Source: Candidatus Kuenenia stuttgartensis (GTDB lineage Bacteria; Planctomycetota; Planctomycetia; Isosphaerales; Isosphaeraceae). Taken from it: DNA of 37,748 nt. The stretch's first letter is position 1. Each line of letters opens with the position of its first letter. A model generated the notes under the pieces. The model did no database searches. It was not told the DNA's origin and saw only the letters and a list, made by a program, of their open reading frames with translations. The position numbers and the translations under genes are program-made. Where the stretch lies: assembly GCA_945865635.1 (NCBI GenBank), contig CAMBEP010000049.1, positions 1 to 37,748 of the forward strand, in the 5' to 3' direction. This document shows, in pieces, positions 1 to 7,463 of the stretch.

Positions 1-157
1 CTAAATCCACTAGAGATTCAGATTTATTTGAGGCCATGACTCGTCGTGCTTCATCAATCACAATCAGATTCCTTAACGATTGAATATTTCCGGTCTGTTC
101 AGAATCCGGAAGCCTCAATATGTGAGTTTTAGCAGCAACTACAGAAATAAAACACAT
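1..157 (-). CDS. Partial ORF with Walker B-like motif (possible HerA/DUF87-type ATPase fragment)
   Basis: On the minus strand an ORF opens at an ATG at 157 and runs off the left edge after 52 codons. It reads NLIVIDEARRVM about 33 residues after the Met, which resembles the Walker B strand of HerA/FtsK-like ATPases. An in-frame TAA lies just upstream, so only about 30 residues precede the Walker B motif and no Walker A fits in front of it. Either this is an N-terminally truncated remnant or the resemblance is accidental. It starts 29 bases after the stop of the nuclease-helicase on the same strand, so it could be the next gene of that operon. The identity is a guess from one motif. Confidence 0.35.
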   Translation of the reverse strand, partial: MCFISVVAAKTHILRLPDSEQTGNIQSLRNLIVIDEARRVMASNKSESLVDL

Positions 158-185
158 GATAAGAAATGACAGTTATGAAAACAAG

Positions 186-2477
186 TCACTTCGATAGTCG
201 GTCATAATACTCTTGAATAGCATTTTGACAAATGAGTTGTATCTGAGATTTATCCAACTCTGAAAGTGACATCCAAAGATGCTTATTCAAGCGGATATTC
301 GCAAGATCAGATTTCACATACTCAAAGAACCGACGCCGTTCAAATTTCTCAAAAGGATTCGATAACATCACCGTTTGAATCTGATCAAGACTCAACGAAT
401 CAATCCTGGATATGACAAGATTATTAGCCTCAACAGGCTTTTTACTTATACTCCTTTCTAAATAGAATTCTTGGAATCTTTTAGTCACCTCTTTAATCAA
501 TGATTTACCTGTTGAATCTGCTGAATGAAAGAAGCTCAAAACAAACACAGGTTTATAAGAAGCTGACATATGCATATCTTCGATGTAAGAAATGAATTTC
601 TCTTTAATATTACTAGCCACGACTGGATTAATATTAAGTAATTGGCAAATCGCTGGAATACTTTCTCTCTTAAAATAGTAATAAGATCGACTTCCTATGT
701 CAAACTGATGATCTGGTGATACGAGCTGCCGCTCAATACTCCGCCTTATTAGGCCTTCAGAAGTATTCAGTTCAACCTCCAGATCAGGTACTGAGATCAT
801 ATCTTTTCGTTTTTCCTGCCAGTTGAAAATGTCGATCTCTGTGAAATCTTTAGCCCATAAAGAGATGTTGAGTGTATTCGTTGGCTTTCCACCATTATCA
901 ATCATACTATTCTCTGCATCAATCATTTTTTCAGGGGCAAGAACCAACGCACCTGATCTATATTTATTATTTCCGATCACCCGGTGAAGATTTAAGGACT
1001 GGTTATATCTCGAAGAGTTATCAATAAAATCGAAAACGACCAAGGATTCTTTGCCCTCACTCTTTCTTGTCCCTCGTCCAAGTTGTTGTAAGTAGATCAC
1101 TTTTGACAATGTAGGTCTTGCCATCATAAGCACCTCTACCTCTGGACAATCCCATCCTTCATTAAGGATATCGCACGCACAAAGTACGTCGATACTGCCA
1201 TATTGAAAATCTTGCAAAATAGAATCTCGTTCTTTTTGAGGCAGTTTCCCTGACACTGACCTTGCATTTACACCAGATGCAACAAATTGATCTGCAAGGT
1301 TATGACCATGTTGTACATTAACACAAAAGGCGACCCCTTTTTTACCTTGGACATGCTCTATATATGTTTTGACTATCAAAGCGTCTCTACTTGGTATAAT
1401 CAAAGATTCCTCAATATCTTTCCAATGATACTGGATCTGATTAAATCTCACTCTTGAAATATCAACATTGGTATTCACTCTAACACATCTTATAGGTACA
1501 AGTTCACCTAACTCGATGGCTGTTTTGAGATCTAATCGATGAGCAACATCTTTAAATAATTCTAGAACAGAAGTTCCATCACTTCTTTCAGGCGTTGCGG
1601 TTAGCCCAAGTATAAAGTCGGGCCTAAAATAACGAAGAATCTTTTTATAGCTCTCAGCGATTGCATGGTGAGCTTCATCGATAATCACATATTTAAACTG
1701 ATTCTTGTTGAATGTATTTAGGTTTTCAGTAAGACTCTGAATTGACGCAACCAGATTTTGAGTATGGATATCTCTTCTATTGCCTAACATTATACCAGTC
1801 TCAACTTCAGGCCATATTGTCTGAAACGCTTTATAAGCCTGAGTTACCAACTCTCTTCGATGAGCAATAAATAATGTCCGTCCATTAAATATCTTTGCAT
1901 CAGTCACAGCGACAATTGTTTTACCAGCCCCTTGGGCATGGGTTATTAATCCTATCGATTTACCATGTCGACGCATCTCATCTAATGAATCTAAAGCTTC
2001 CTGCTGATGTTTCCTCAGAATTATAGTTTCTCCATGCTGTTTAGGTAGATATTCGTCAATACTTGAAATATCCGTAATATTCTCAAGAAATAGTTGCAAT
2101 TGCGATTTTACTCTTTCCGGCTCTCTTATCAATTCGCGATCCGTCCATCGATAAACCTTCCATCCATTGTTAATCATGCAATTCTGTCTTAATAAACTAT
2201 CTTCAAATGCCTCAACTGTAATTCGGTCTGGGTGATGCCAATTCATCCCATCAATTTCAAATGCGATCTTAACCCCATCTCCAAAAACTGCGTAATCTAT
2301 GTAACGCGAATTTCCGTAGATATCCACAAAAGGATATTCATGTGTAAGTGATTGAACCTTTTCAAGTCCAAATACTTGTGCAAATAATTCGACAAACAAA
2401 TCTTCGGGTTGGCTTGAAGTCTCAGCCCTTCTATCTTCGTATGACATTATTCGATCCCTATCATATTCCTTTACCAT
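186..2477 (-). CDS. Superfamily 2 helicase with N-terminal PD-(D/E)xK-like nuclease domain
   Basis: A 763-residue protein. Residues about 45-125 look like a DUF559/Vsr-type nuclease fold: Asp61 in RYIDYAVF, then Glu74 and Asp76 in AFEIDG, then the GWKVYRW strand. The SF2 helicase core follows: a KHQQEA motif (157-162), Walker A AQGAGKT (181-187), DEAH (267-270), TAT (293-295), motif V LNEGWDCPE (438-446) and motif VI QLGRGTRK (465-472). The last 270 residues are not recognised. The architecture matches stand-alone restriction-type or defence helicases of the type I R-subunit lineage; no methylase or specificity subunit is visible nearby. The gene is clearly more AT-rich than the core genes further right, which fits horizontal acquisition. 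A defence role is inferred from architecture and the neighbouring dndC and transposase remnants. Confidence 0.85.
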   Translation of the reverse strand: MVKEYDRDRIMSYEDRRAETSSQPEDLFVELFAQVFGLEKVQSLTHEYPFVDIYGNSRYIDYAVFGDGVKIAFEIDGMNWHHPDRITVEAFEDSLLRQNCMINNGWKVYRWTDRELIREPERVKSQLQLFLENITDISSIDEYLPKQHGETIILRKHQQEALDSLDEMRRHGKSIGLITHAQGAGKTIVAVTDAKIFNGRTLFIAHRRELVTQAYKAFQTIWPEVETGIMLGNRRDIHTQNLVASIQSLTENLNTFNKNQFKYVIIDEAHHAIAESYKKILRYFRPDFILGLTATPERSDGTSVLELFKDVAHRLDLKTAIELGELVPIRCVRVNTNVDISRVRFNQIQYHWKDIEESLIIPSRDALIVKTYIEHVQGKKGVAFCVNVQHGHNLADQFVASGVNARSVSGKLPQKERDSILQDFQYGSIDVLCACDILNEGWDCPEVEVLMMARPTLSKVIYLQQLGRGTRKSEGKESLVVFDFIDNSSRYNQSLNLHRVIGNNKYRSGALVLAPEKMIDAENSMIDNGGKPTNTLNISLWAKDFTEIDIFNWQEKRKDMISVPDLEVELNTSEGLIRRSIERQLVSPDHQFDIGSRSYYYFKRESIPAICQLLNINPVVASNIKEKFISYIEDMHMSASYKPVFVLSFFHSADSTGKSLIKEVTKRFQEFYLERSISKKPVEANNLVISRIDSLSLDQIQTVMLSNPFEKFERRRFFEYVKSDLANIRLNKHLWMSLSELDKSQIQLICQNAIQEYYDRLSK

Positions 2478-2733
2478 GTTTTCAAAGGCTCAAGTCCAAT
2501 TAGTTTGGGCATGACGGAATTGGGTTGTCAAGCTAAATCCATGAAAAATACAAACATTATCCTATTGTAGGCTTCAATCTGGTAGTCTTTAATATTGCCC
2601 CCAAGGAATAGATTAAACGATAGTATTGCAATCTTAGTACTACATTTGAAGGTCCAGATGACACATCAGATTTTGATGCTTTTGCTTAAGGGCTAAAGGC
2701 CCGTTCCATACCAGCGAGGGCCAGCGGCCATCG
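2478..2733. other. Non-coding junction between helicase gene and dndC remnant
   Basis: No convincing gene is seen. The right part (about 2690-2740) is GC-rich and palindromic, for example GGGC-TAAAG-GCCC at 2691-2703, unlike the AT-rich flanks. It looks like a dispersed short repeat of planctomycete type, and the dndC reading frame runs into it. A TTGACA hexamer lies on the minus strand at 2526-2531 upstream of the helicase, but no good -10 box is placed behind it. Confidence 0.4.
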
Positions 2734-3216
2734 TCAAATCGCTAAACGGGAAATGCTGGGAGGACTGAAAGCCCGACAACTCTTACCTGACCCTCGGCCT
2801 AGCAGGTTTACCCAGAATGTATTGTCGATATCGGGCTGTGACACAACAACTTCGATTGGTAAATCAAGAGCTTTCACACCTTCCTTGATATTGCCAAGCG
2901 ATTTGTAAACATGCCCCACATAAACCGGTGATTCCACAAGTGTATCATTCGAAATGATAAAAACTTTCCGGCTTCGCATTTCAGGAGGAAGGCTCAAAAG
3001 CGATTCCACAACTAAGTGGAGCAAAAGAGTACTATCCTTGCCACCTGAATATCCGATGATCCATGGAATGGAGTGATCGGCAAGGTATTCCTTACGAATG
3101 ACCTTTTTAATGATTTTCAGTTTGTCAGGCAGGCCTTGCAAGTCCATCATTTGAGCAGATTCATTCCTTATAGATAATACTAATGTATACCACTGGTCTG
3201 AGCGTATGTCAAGCAA
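2734..3216 (-). pseudogene. dndC: Truncated dndC (DNA phosphorothioation sulfurtransferase), N-terminal fragment
   Basis: The 160-residue ORF matches the N-terminal third of DndC, the PAPS-reductase-like ATP-pyrophosphatase that works with IscS/DndA, DndD and DndE to put sulfur into the DNA backbone. The PP-loop SGGKDS is at residues 57-62 in the context PWIIGYSGGKDST, followed by the typical ISNDTLVESP and DNTFWVNLLGRG. After about residue 142 (near 2791) the family sequence stops, and the last 18 residues are translated from an unrelated GC-rich repeat. Full DndC proteins are roughly 500 residues, so about two thirds, including the cysteine-bearing region, is missing. The ORF opens with TTG at 3216, but the tandem ATGs at 3150/3147 are a more usual start. 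No dndD or dndE is present, so the modification function is very probably lost here. Confidence 0.8.
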
Positions 3217-3397
3217 TCGAACTCATGTCATAGGAGGCTCGTCAGGCAGGTTTATCTTGCACCACCTCTGTGACGGCTCAAAAATCTAATAAGCTAGGGC
3301 ATTCCATCATTCTTGGATTTTGCACTATCCTACTCAAACCTAGCTCGATGATCTTGCGGCCCTTGCTCGCGCTCTCGCGCTGCGGGTTAGTTTCAGG

Positions 3398-3780
3398 CAT
3401 GGCCGTTTCAAGGCATTCCCGTGCCAGGACGATTCCCATTTTCTGACGGTGCTTCGCTATGTCGAGCGAAACGCCCTGAGGGCCGGACTTGTCAACAAGG
3501 CCGAGGAATGGAAATTCGGTTCCTTGTATGGTGGGCTGAACGGATCGGGTAAAATTCTACTTGATTCGTCATTCCAACCACGCGACGCAGACTGGAGGCC
3601 CGAGTGAATCGTCCGATGACAGAGAAGGAACTGGCGGCAATACGCCACTGCGCACGTCGCGGCACGCCATTCGGAACGAAAGCCTGGACTTCCAACGCAG
3701 CAGAAAAACTGGGAATTGAGTCATCTCTGAGGCCCCAAGGTCGGCCTAGAAAAATACAGTCGCCAGAAAAAGTAGAATGA
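3398..3780 (+). pseudogene. REP-associated tyrosine transposase (RayT) remnant, frameshifted
   Basis: Reading the plus strand gives HGRFKAFPCQDDSHFLTVLR, then YVERNALRAGLV and KAEEWKFGSLY, the hallmark C-terminal half of RayT/TnpA-REP transposases; the Tyr of RYVERN is the likely catalytic residue. This frame ends in TGA at 3605-3607. The continuation is in the next frame from 3604: RPMTEKELAAIR, RRGTPFG and LRPQGRPRK, ending in TGA at 3778-3780. The gene therefore carries a frameshift near 3600 and lacks the N-terminal HUH histidine region. It is a dead relic. RayT enzymes act on short palindromic repeats, and one such repeat interrupts dndC close by. Confidence 0.8.
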
Positions 3781-3805
3781 CCCTTTTTTCCCTTTTTCCC
3801 TTCAT

Positions 3806-4204
3806 TTAGACCTTTACAAACGTAGATTTGGCAGCAATCAACTGTGCTTTTGACTTTTGGTTTGGTTTATCCGAAGCCCAGCCGACTGCATTTGCATGAT
3901 TAGGATTATTTGCCAATGGAGCTTTTCTTAAGGTTAACTCTTGTTCAATAAATACTTCGGCTTTAACGTCTGCTCTACCATACAAAGTCTTGTTTTGTAG
4001 TTCCGCAACATTCCGGCCAATTTGCCAAATTTCGTCCTCAGTCGCGTTAATATGCCGAGTCACAGATAATTCAATATGCGGATGGGGAAAAAAGAGATCT
4101 TGTTTGGCTGTCCAATCAATTCTGCGGAAATGAGAGGACTGTGTCGCATACCGCGCAAGCATCTCTGAGTTATTCACATCCGCTACATTATCTGGATCAA
4201 GCAT
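3806..4204 (-). CDS. Small conserved protein, third gene of TIGR04255 cassette
   Basis: A 132-residue soluble protein of no known function. Recognisable blocks are HIELSVTRH, EIWQIGRNVA, GRADVKAEVF and a C-terminal NPNHANAVGW followed by a Lys/Gln-rich stretch (KPNQKSKAQLIAAK). I recall this pattern (LSV-R, IW-IG, HAN-GW, K-Q-AQLA) from uncharacterised small proteins of scattered distribution, but cannot name a family. Its ATG overlaps the TAA of the preceding gene by one base (TAATG), which indicates translational coupling. No signal peptide or membrane segment is visible. Confidence 0.75.
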   Translation of the reverse strand: MLDPDNVADVNNSEMLARYATQSSHFRRIDWTAKQDLFFPHPHIELSVTRHINATEDEIWQIGRNVAELQNKTLYGRADVKAEVFIEQELTLRKAPLANNPNHANAVGWASDKPNQKSKAQLIAAKSTFVKV

Positions 4205-4665
4205 TAACGAAGTACTTTCAGAATCAAGGCCTTAATATCCGAGGGCAGTTCGCCATTGAATGCAGTTGTGTCATTCACGAAATCTTTTGGCCCGAAAATG
4301 GCTGAGTAGTGTATATAACCATCGCTGGTCATACTGAGTGAAATTGTTCGGTACGGGGATTTATACCATTCAATGGTCAACTCACCATCCGGCTCTGCTC
4401 CAAAAGAGGGAGCAGGGAAGTTATAGCTAAGCGACCTGACCAGTTCAGCGGCGTAAAGGTAACAGTCTTGAGGAACAGGGAACGCACCGAAACTATCCCA
4501 GTTTCGTTCCTTACAACTATTCCAAACATTCCAAAGCTCTTCAAGCGTTGAATCCCGGTTAAAAGTTTGAGCTTGCCGGAATCGACGATTCTGCCCAGCT
4601 TCAATACTGCTGATATGACTCGCAGCTTGACTGAATCCATGTCTTGCACTTTGAGTCACCATCAT
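4204..4665 (-). CDS. Small conserved protein, second gene of TIGR04255 cassette
   Basis: A 153-residue soluble protein without a named family. The central part carries NWDSFGAFPVP, an Ala-rich helix, then a DGELTIEW strand and a Tyr-rich strand pair (SDGYIHYSAIFG). This W-D-x-(F/Y)-G-A plus DGE-x3-EW pattern recurs in small proteins of sporadic distribution that I cannot assign to a function. The start ATG (ATGATG at 4665) overlaps the stop of the TIGR04255 gene by four bases, and its own stop overlaps the next start. All three genes are therefore almost certainly co-translated. Confidence 0.75.
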   Translation of the reverse strand: MMVTQSARHGFSQAASHISSIEAGQNRRFRQAQTFNRDSTLEELWNVWNSCKERNWDSFGAFPVPQDCYLYAAELVRSLSYNFPAPSFGAEPDGELTIEWYKSPYRTISLSMTSDGYIHYSAIFGPKDFVNDTTAFNGELPSDIKALILKVLR

Positions 4666-5474
4666 TCTGCTCCTCGAAATGAAAGGGCCTTGGTTTCGGT
4701 CAGCAGGTCAAAAAAGACCTTATTCTTGTAATATCTTAGCTTAGGCAACAGAGAAATCAAGTCGTCTCTTTCCGTCGAAATTGATTCGACCGTATAGACA
4801 TCGATATCCAGATAAAAGCTTGCATCGCTATCTGTTACGCCTGTTTCCGGCGACATCGTTTTTATGATACCAATTTCCAGTTTGTCGCGGTCAACAGCCA
4901 AGCTGCTTTGATAGAAAAAGCTCTTTAATGGTAGCTCGTCAACCCTGGTTGGTGCTTCTTTGAGTATCTGAGCTAATTCGTCTATGCCCTTAAGAGGTAT
5001 TTGATTAATGAATCTAACCCCAAGTCGCTGAATCTCGATGGGCTTTGCTAATTCACAATAGATGTCCCAGAGTCTCAGGGCTTCCGAAGCAAAAGTTTCC
5101 CATTTCTGATAGGGCTTTAGTCGGCTGAAAGTAAAGCTGTCCGGGCGAAAAAGTGCGAAGTTTGGTTGATCATTGGCTTGGAAACGCAATCCCATAAGAA
5201 CCCTTTTTGACGTAGGAAATGGCATCTCTGGGTCTGTCAGAGACTGGCTGTAGCCAATCTCCGAGTTCTTTTCTATCTCTATGTTGGGGTAATCAGGGAG
5301 ATGTTTTTTAATCGCATCGCTAAGTTCATGAGTGCCCCATTGAACCGTTGTACGTGTCTGGAAATAGAGAATTGCTTCAACGATTGGTGAGCGGTCCAGA
5401 TTTGGGAATTCATGATTGATCGACGGGGCATTCATGGACATATCTTTCTCTATCAGGACAGAAAAGGGGGTCAT
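4662..5474 (-). CDS. TIGR04255 family protein, first gene of a three-gene cassette
   Basis: A 270-residue protein whose N-terminus FPNLDRSPIVEAILYFQ is the hallmark of TIGR04255, a sporadically distributed family of unknown function. Later family-like blocks include RLGVRFINQI near the middle and a beta-rich C-terminal half (SFYLDIDVYTV). There is no signal peptide and no membrane segment. ATG 5474 is used here; ATG 5441 (MSMNAP) is an alternative. A strong GGAGG lies about 18 bases ahead of ATG 5474, too far to serve it directly, and instead precedes a three-codon ORF (see findings). The two following genes overlap head to tail. Sporadic distribution and location in a decayed defence island make a conflict-related function possible, but this is inference. 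Confidence 0.8.
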   Translation of the reverse strand: MTPFSVLIEKDMSMNAPSINHEFPNLDRSPIVEAILYFQTRTTVQWGTHELSDAIKKHLPDYPNIEIEKNSEIGYSQSLTDPEMPFPTSKRVLMGLRFQANDQPNFALFRPDSFTFSRLKPYQKWETFASEALRLWDIYCELAKPIEIQRLGVRFINQIPLKGIDELAQILKEAPTRVDELPLKSFFYQSSLAVDRDKLEIGIIKTMSPETGVTDSDASFYLDIDVYTVESISTERDDLISLLPKLRYYKNKVFFDLLTETKALSFRGAE

Positions 5475-5842
5475 TCTACTTTTCCATTCGTACCTCCTGC
5501 GGACTGCGCAAGGTTTACCGGTAAAGGGCCCTGCAACGAACCAGAATCAAGGGGAACCAATCATTCATGGATACCATTGTAACACAAACAGATAAACCAG
5601 CACAAGAGCGATGATTGTCGTATGTACAGGTCGCAAAAGCCTGATACAACAGATAACTCTAGGTCTCTATATAGTAATATCTTACATCGTTTTTACAAAA
5701 CAGAATCGAGTTCGCTGGTCTCGATAAACGATCGCTGGAAACTCAGCATGTCCGTGAATTCGAGGGACGCCAACAACCAGCACTCCTGAAATCACGTAAG
5801 TGCTGAATGCCCCGTGAGTACAGGTAAGATTACGAAACGGGA
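5475..5842. other. Intergenic region, no gene recognised
   Basis: This stretch separates the accessory cassette from the clpP terminator. It contains an AT-rich segment around 5660-5700 that could hold the promoter of the minus-strand cassette. Short open frames on the minus strand at about 5690-5790 have no start with a ribosome binding site and no family signature. Confidence 0.4.
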
Positions 5843-5878
5843 AAAAGAAAAACCTCAGACCAGATCGGCCTGAGGTTT
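5843..5878 (-). terminator. Rho-independent terminator of the clpP gene
   Basis: On the minus strand AACCTCAG and its complement CTGAGGTT form an 8-bp stem, followed by a T-rich tract read from the A-run at 5843-5852. It lies about 38 bases after the stop of the downstream clpP, as expected for the end of the tig-clpP block. Confidence 0.8.
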
Positions 5879-5915
5879 GATAAGAATCGGTATGTCAATC
5901 AGGCCTGAACCTGGA

Positions 5916-6530
5916 TCACTTGACGGGATCAGGAGTGGCAAGGCTCTTAGGCTGGTGCTCGAGAACTTTGTCGATCAGGCCATATTCGCAGGCATCTTCA
6001 GGACCCATGAAGCGGTCGCGGTCTGTGTCGGCTTCGAGCTTCTCAAGCGATTGACCTGTGTGCTTCTGATAGATCCCGTTGAGCTGCTTTTTCATTCGCA
6101 TGAACTCTTCGGCATGGATCAGAATCTCGGTCGCCGTACCTTCCATACCGGCCAAAGGCTGGTGGATCATGATCCGGCCATGAGGCAGGCTCGAACGCTT
6201 GCCGGCAGCTCCGGCCGCTAACAGCAGGGAACCCATACTGGCACACTGGCCCATGCAGTAGGTGGCAACATCATTGGGGATGTACTGCATGGTATCGTAG
6301 ATGGCCATACCGGCTGTGACACTGCCACCAGGGCTGTTGATATAGAGATGGATATCGGCTTTGTCGTCCTGGTGGGAAAGGACCAGCAACTGGGCAACAA
6401 TGACATTGGCGACATTGTCGTCAATGGCGGTTCCAAGAAGGATAATCCGATCTTGAAGCAGGCGGGAGTAAATATCCATCGCCCGTTCTTCGCGGCCGTT
6501 TCGTTCAACGACGATAGGTATCAGAGGCAT
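5916..6530 (-). CDS. clpP: ATP-dependent Clp protease proteolytic subunit ClpP (second paralogue)
   Basis: A 204-residue serine peptidase of family S14, the barrel-forming subunit that degrades substrates unfolded by ClpX or ClpA/C. The triad is complete: Ser98 in GQCASMGS, His123 in MIHQP and Asp172 in DRDRF, with the same 25- and 49-residue spacing as E. coli Clp[10 protein letters not shown] (63-71) forms the oxyanion region. AAGGA nine bases before the ATG supports the start. It lies 63 bases after the first clpP with no terminator between, so the two are probably co-transcribed and may form a mixed tetradecamer. Which paralogue is dominant cannot be told from the sequence. Confidence 0.95.
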   Translation of the reverse strand: MPLIPIVVERNGREERAMDIYSRLLQDRIILLGTAIDDNVANVIVAQLLVLSHQDDKADIHLYINSPGGSVTAGMAIYDTMQYIPNDVATYCMGQCASMGSLLLAAGAAGKRSSLPHGRIMIHQPLAGMEGTATEILIHAEEFMRMKKQLNGIYQKHTGQSLEKLEADTDRDRFMGPEDACEYGLIDKVLEHQPKSLATPDPVK

Positions 6531-6593
6531 TGATCAAAATCCTTAGCGGGAATGTAGGTCACTCAACCGTTGTAATGGAAAGGGAACGCAGAG

Positions 6594-7292
6594 TTATCGA
6601 GTGGCTCCGGCAGGCGACATTTCGCCACCATCACCACCACGATCAGGACCAGGTTCGCCAGGCTTGGCTACCAAACCGGTTGATCCAGGCAGGATCTTGC
6701 CTACGACCTGATCCACGATTCCGTATTCTTTGGCCTCAAGAGCGGTCAGGTAACGATCACGTTCGGTGTCTTTGGCAACACGCTCGAAAAGCTGACCGGT
6801 GTGCAGGGCAATGATCTCGTTGATGACTTTTTTGCTCTTCAGGATTTCTTCCGCCTGAATTTCGATATCAGAGATCTGACCACCCACCTGGCCGTAAGGC
6901 TGGTGTATCATGACCTTTGAGTTTGGCAACGCATATCGTTTGCCCTTTGTACCACCGGCAAGCAACACGGCCGCACCACTGGCCGCCATGCCAATGCAGT
7001 AGGTGGAAATCGGGCAGTCAATGAACTGCATGGTATCATAGATGGCCAAAGTGCTGGAAACACTTCCACCAGGGCTATTGATATAAAAGTTAATTCCCTG
7101 GCTGCGATTCTCATACTGGAGGTATAAGAATTTCATGACAAGCATATTGGCAACGGCGTCGTTAATCACGCCTTCAAGAAATACGATACGATTTTCAAGC
7201 AGCAGGTCGCCGAGTCCCATTTGACGCTGACGGGAATAATCCCGATAGCGCTGAAGTCTTGGATCGACCATGGAGAGCGGATCTATCATCAC
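6594..7292 (-). CDS. clpP: ATP-dependent Clp protease proteolytic subunit ClpP (first paralogue)
   Basis: A 232-residue family S14 peptidase with intact triad Ser105 (GMAASGAAV), His130 (MIHQP) and Asp179 (TERDRY). It has an N-terminal extension of roughly 10 residues and a Gly/Pro-rich C-terminal tail (GEPGPDRGGDGGE) of about 25 residues not found in standard ClpP. GTG at 7292 and ATG at 7289 are adjacent; GGAAGG seven bases before the GTG (ten before the ATG) fits either. The residue after the catalytic Ser is Gly instead of the usual Met, a real difference from the second paralogue. The gene follows trigger factor in the conserved tig-clpP order. Confidence 0.95.
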   Translation of the reverse strand: MMIDPLSMVDPRLQRYRDYSRQRQMGLGDLLLENRIVFLEGVINDAVANMLVMKFLYLQYENRSQGINFYINSPGGSVSSTLAIYDTMQFIDCPISTYCIGMAASGAAVLLAGGTKGKRYALPNSKVMIHQPYGQVGGQISDIEIQAEEILKSKKVINEIIALHTGQLFERVAKDTERDRYLTALEAKEYGIVDQVVGKILPGSTGLVAKPGEPGPDRGGDGGEMSPAGATR

Positions 7293-7397
7293 GTGCGATC
7301 CTTCCGAAGCATTTTGGCTGTGGCCAGTGAAACCATGAGCCAGGTGAGGGAGAATTTGATTACCAGTTCACCCATGAACCAGTGAACCATGATTCAG

Positions 7398-7425
7398 AAA
7401 AAGGCCGCCCGATTTGGGACGGCCT
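7398..7425 (-). terminator. Terminator after trigger factor gene
   Basis: Minus-strand hairpin with AGGCCG paired to CGGCCT, extended by GGG/CCC pairs around a short AT loop, followed by TTTTT (A-run 7398-7402). It lies 38 bases after the tig stop and would separate tig from the clpP pair unless read through. Confidence 0.8.
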
Positions 7426-7463
7426 CTCATATCATAGGAATTGTCGACTAAAGTTGTCGAGAA

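Noticed and set aside
3457..3695. Two minus-strand open frames of 63 and 67 codons
   Set aside because: They are antisense to the RayT remnant, whose plus-strand translation matches the transposase family.
5690..5790. Short minus-strand frame reading LVVGVPRIHGHAEFPAIVY
   Set aside because: No start codon with a ribosome binding site, upstream stop close by, and no family recognised.
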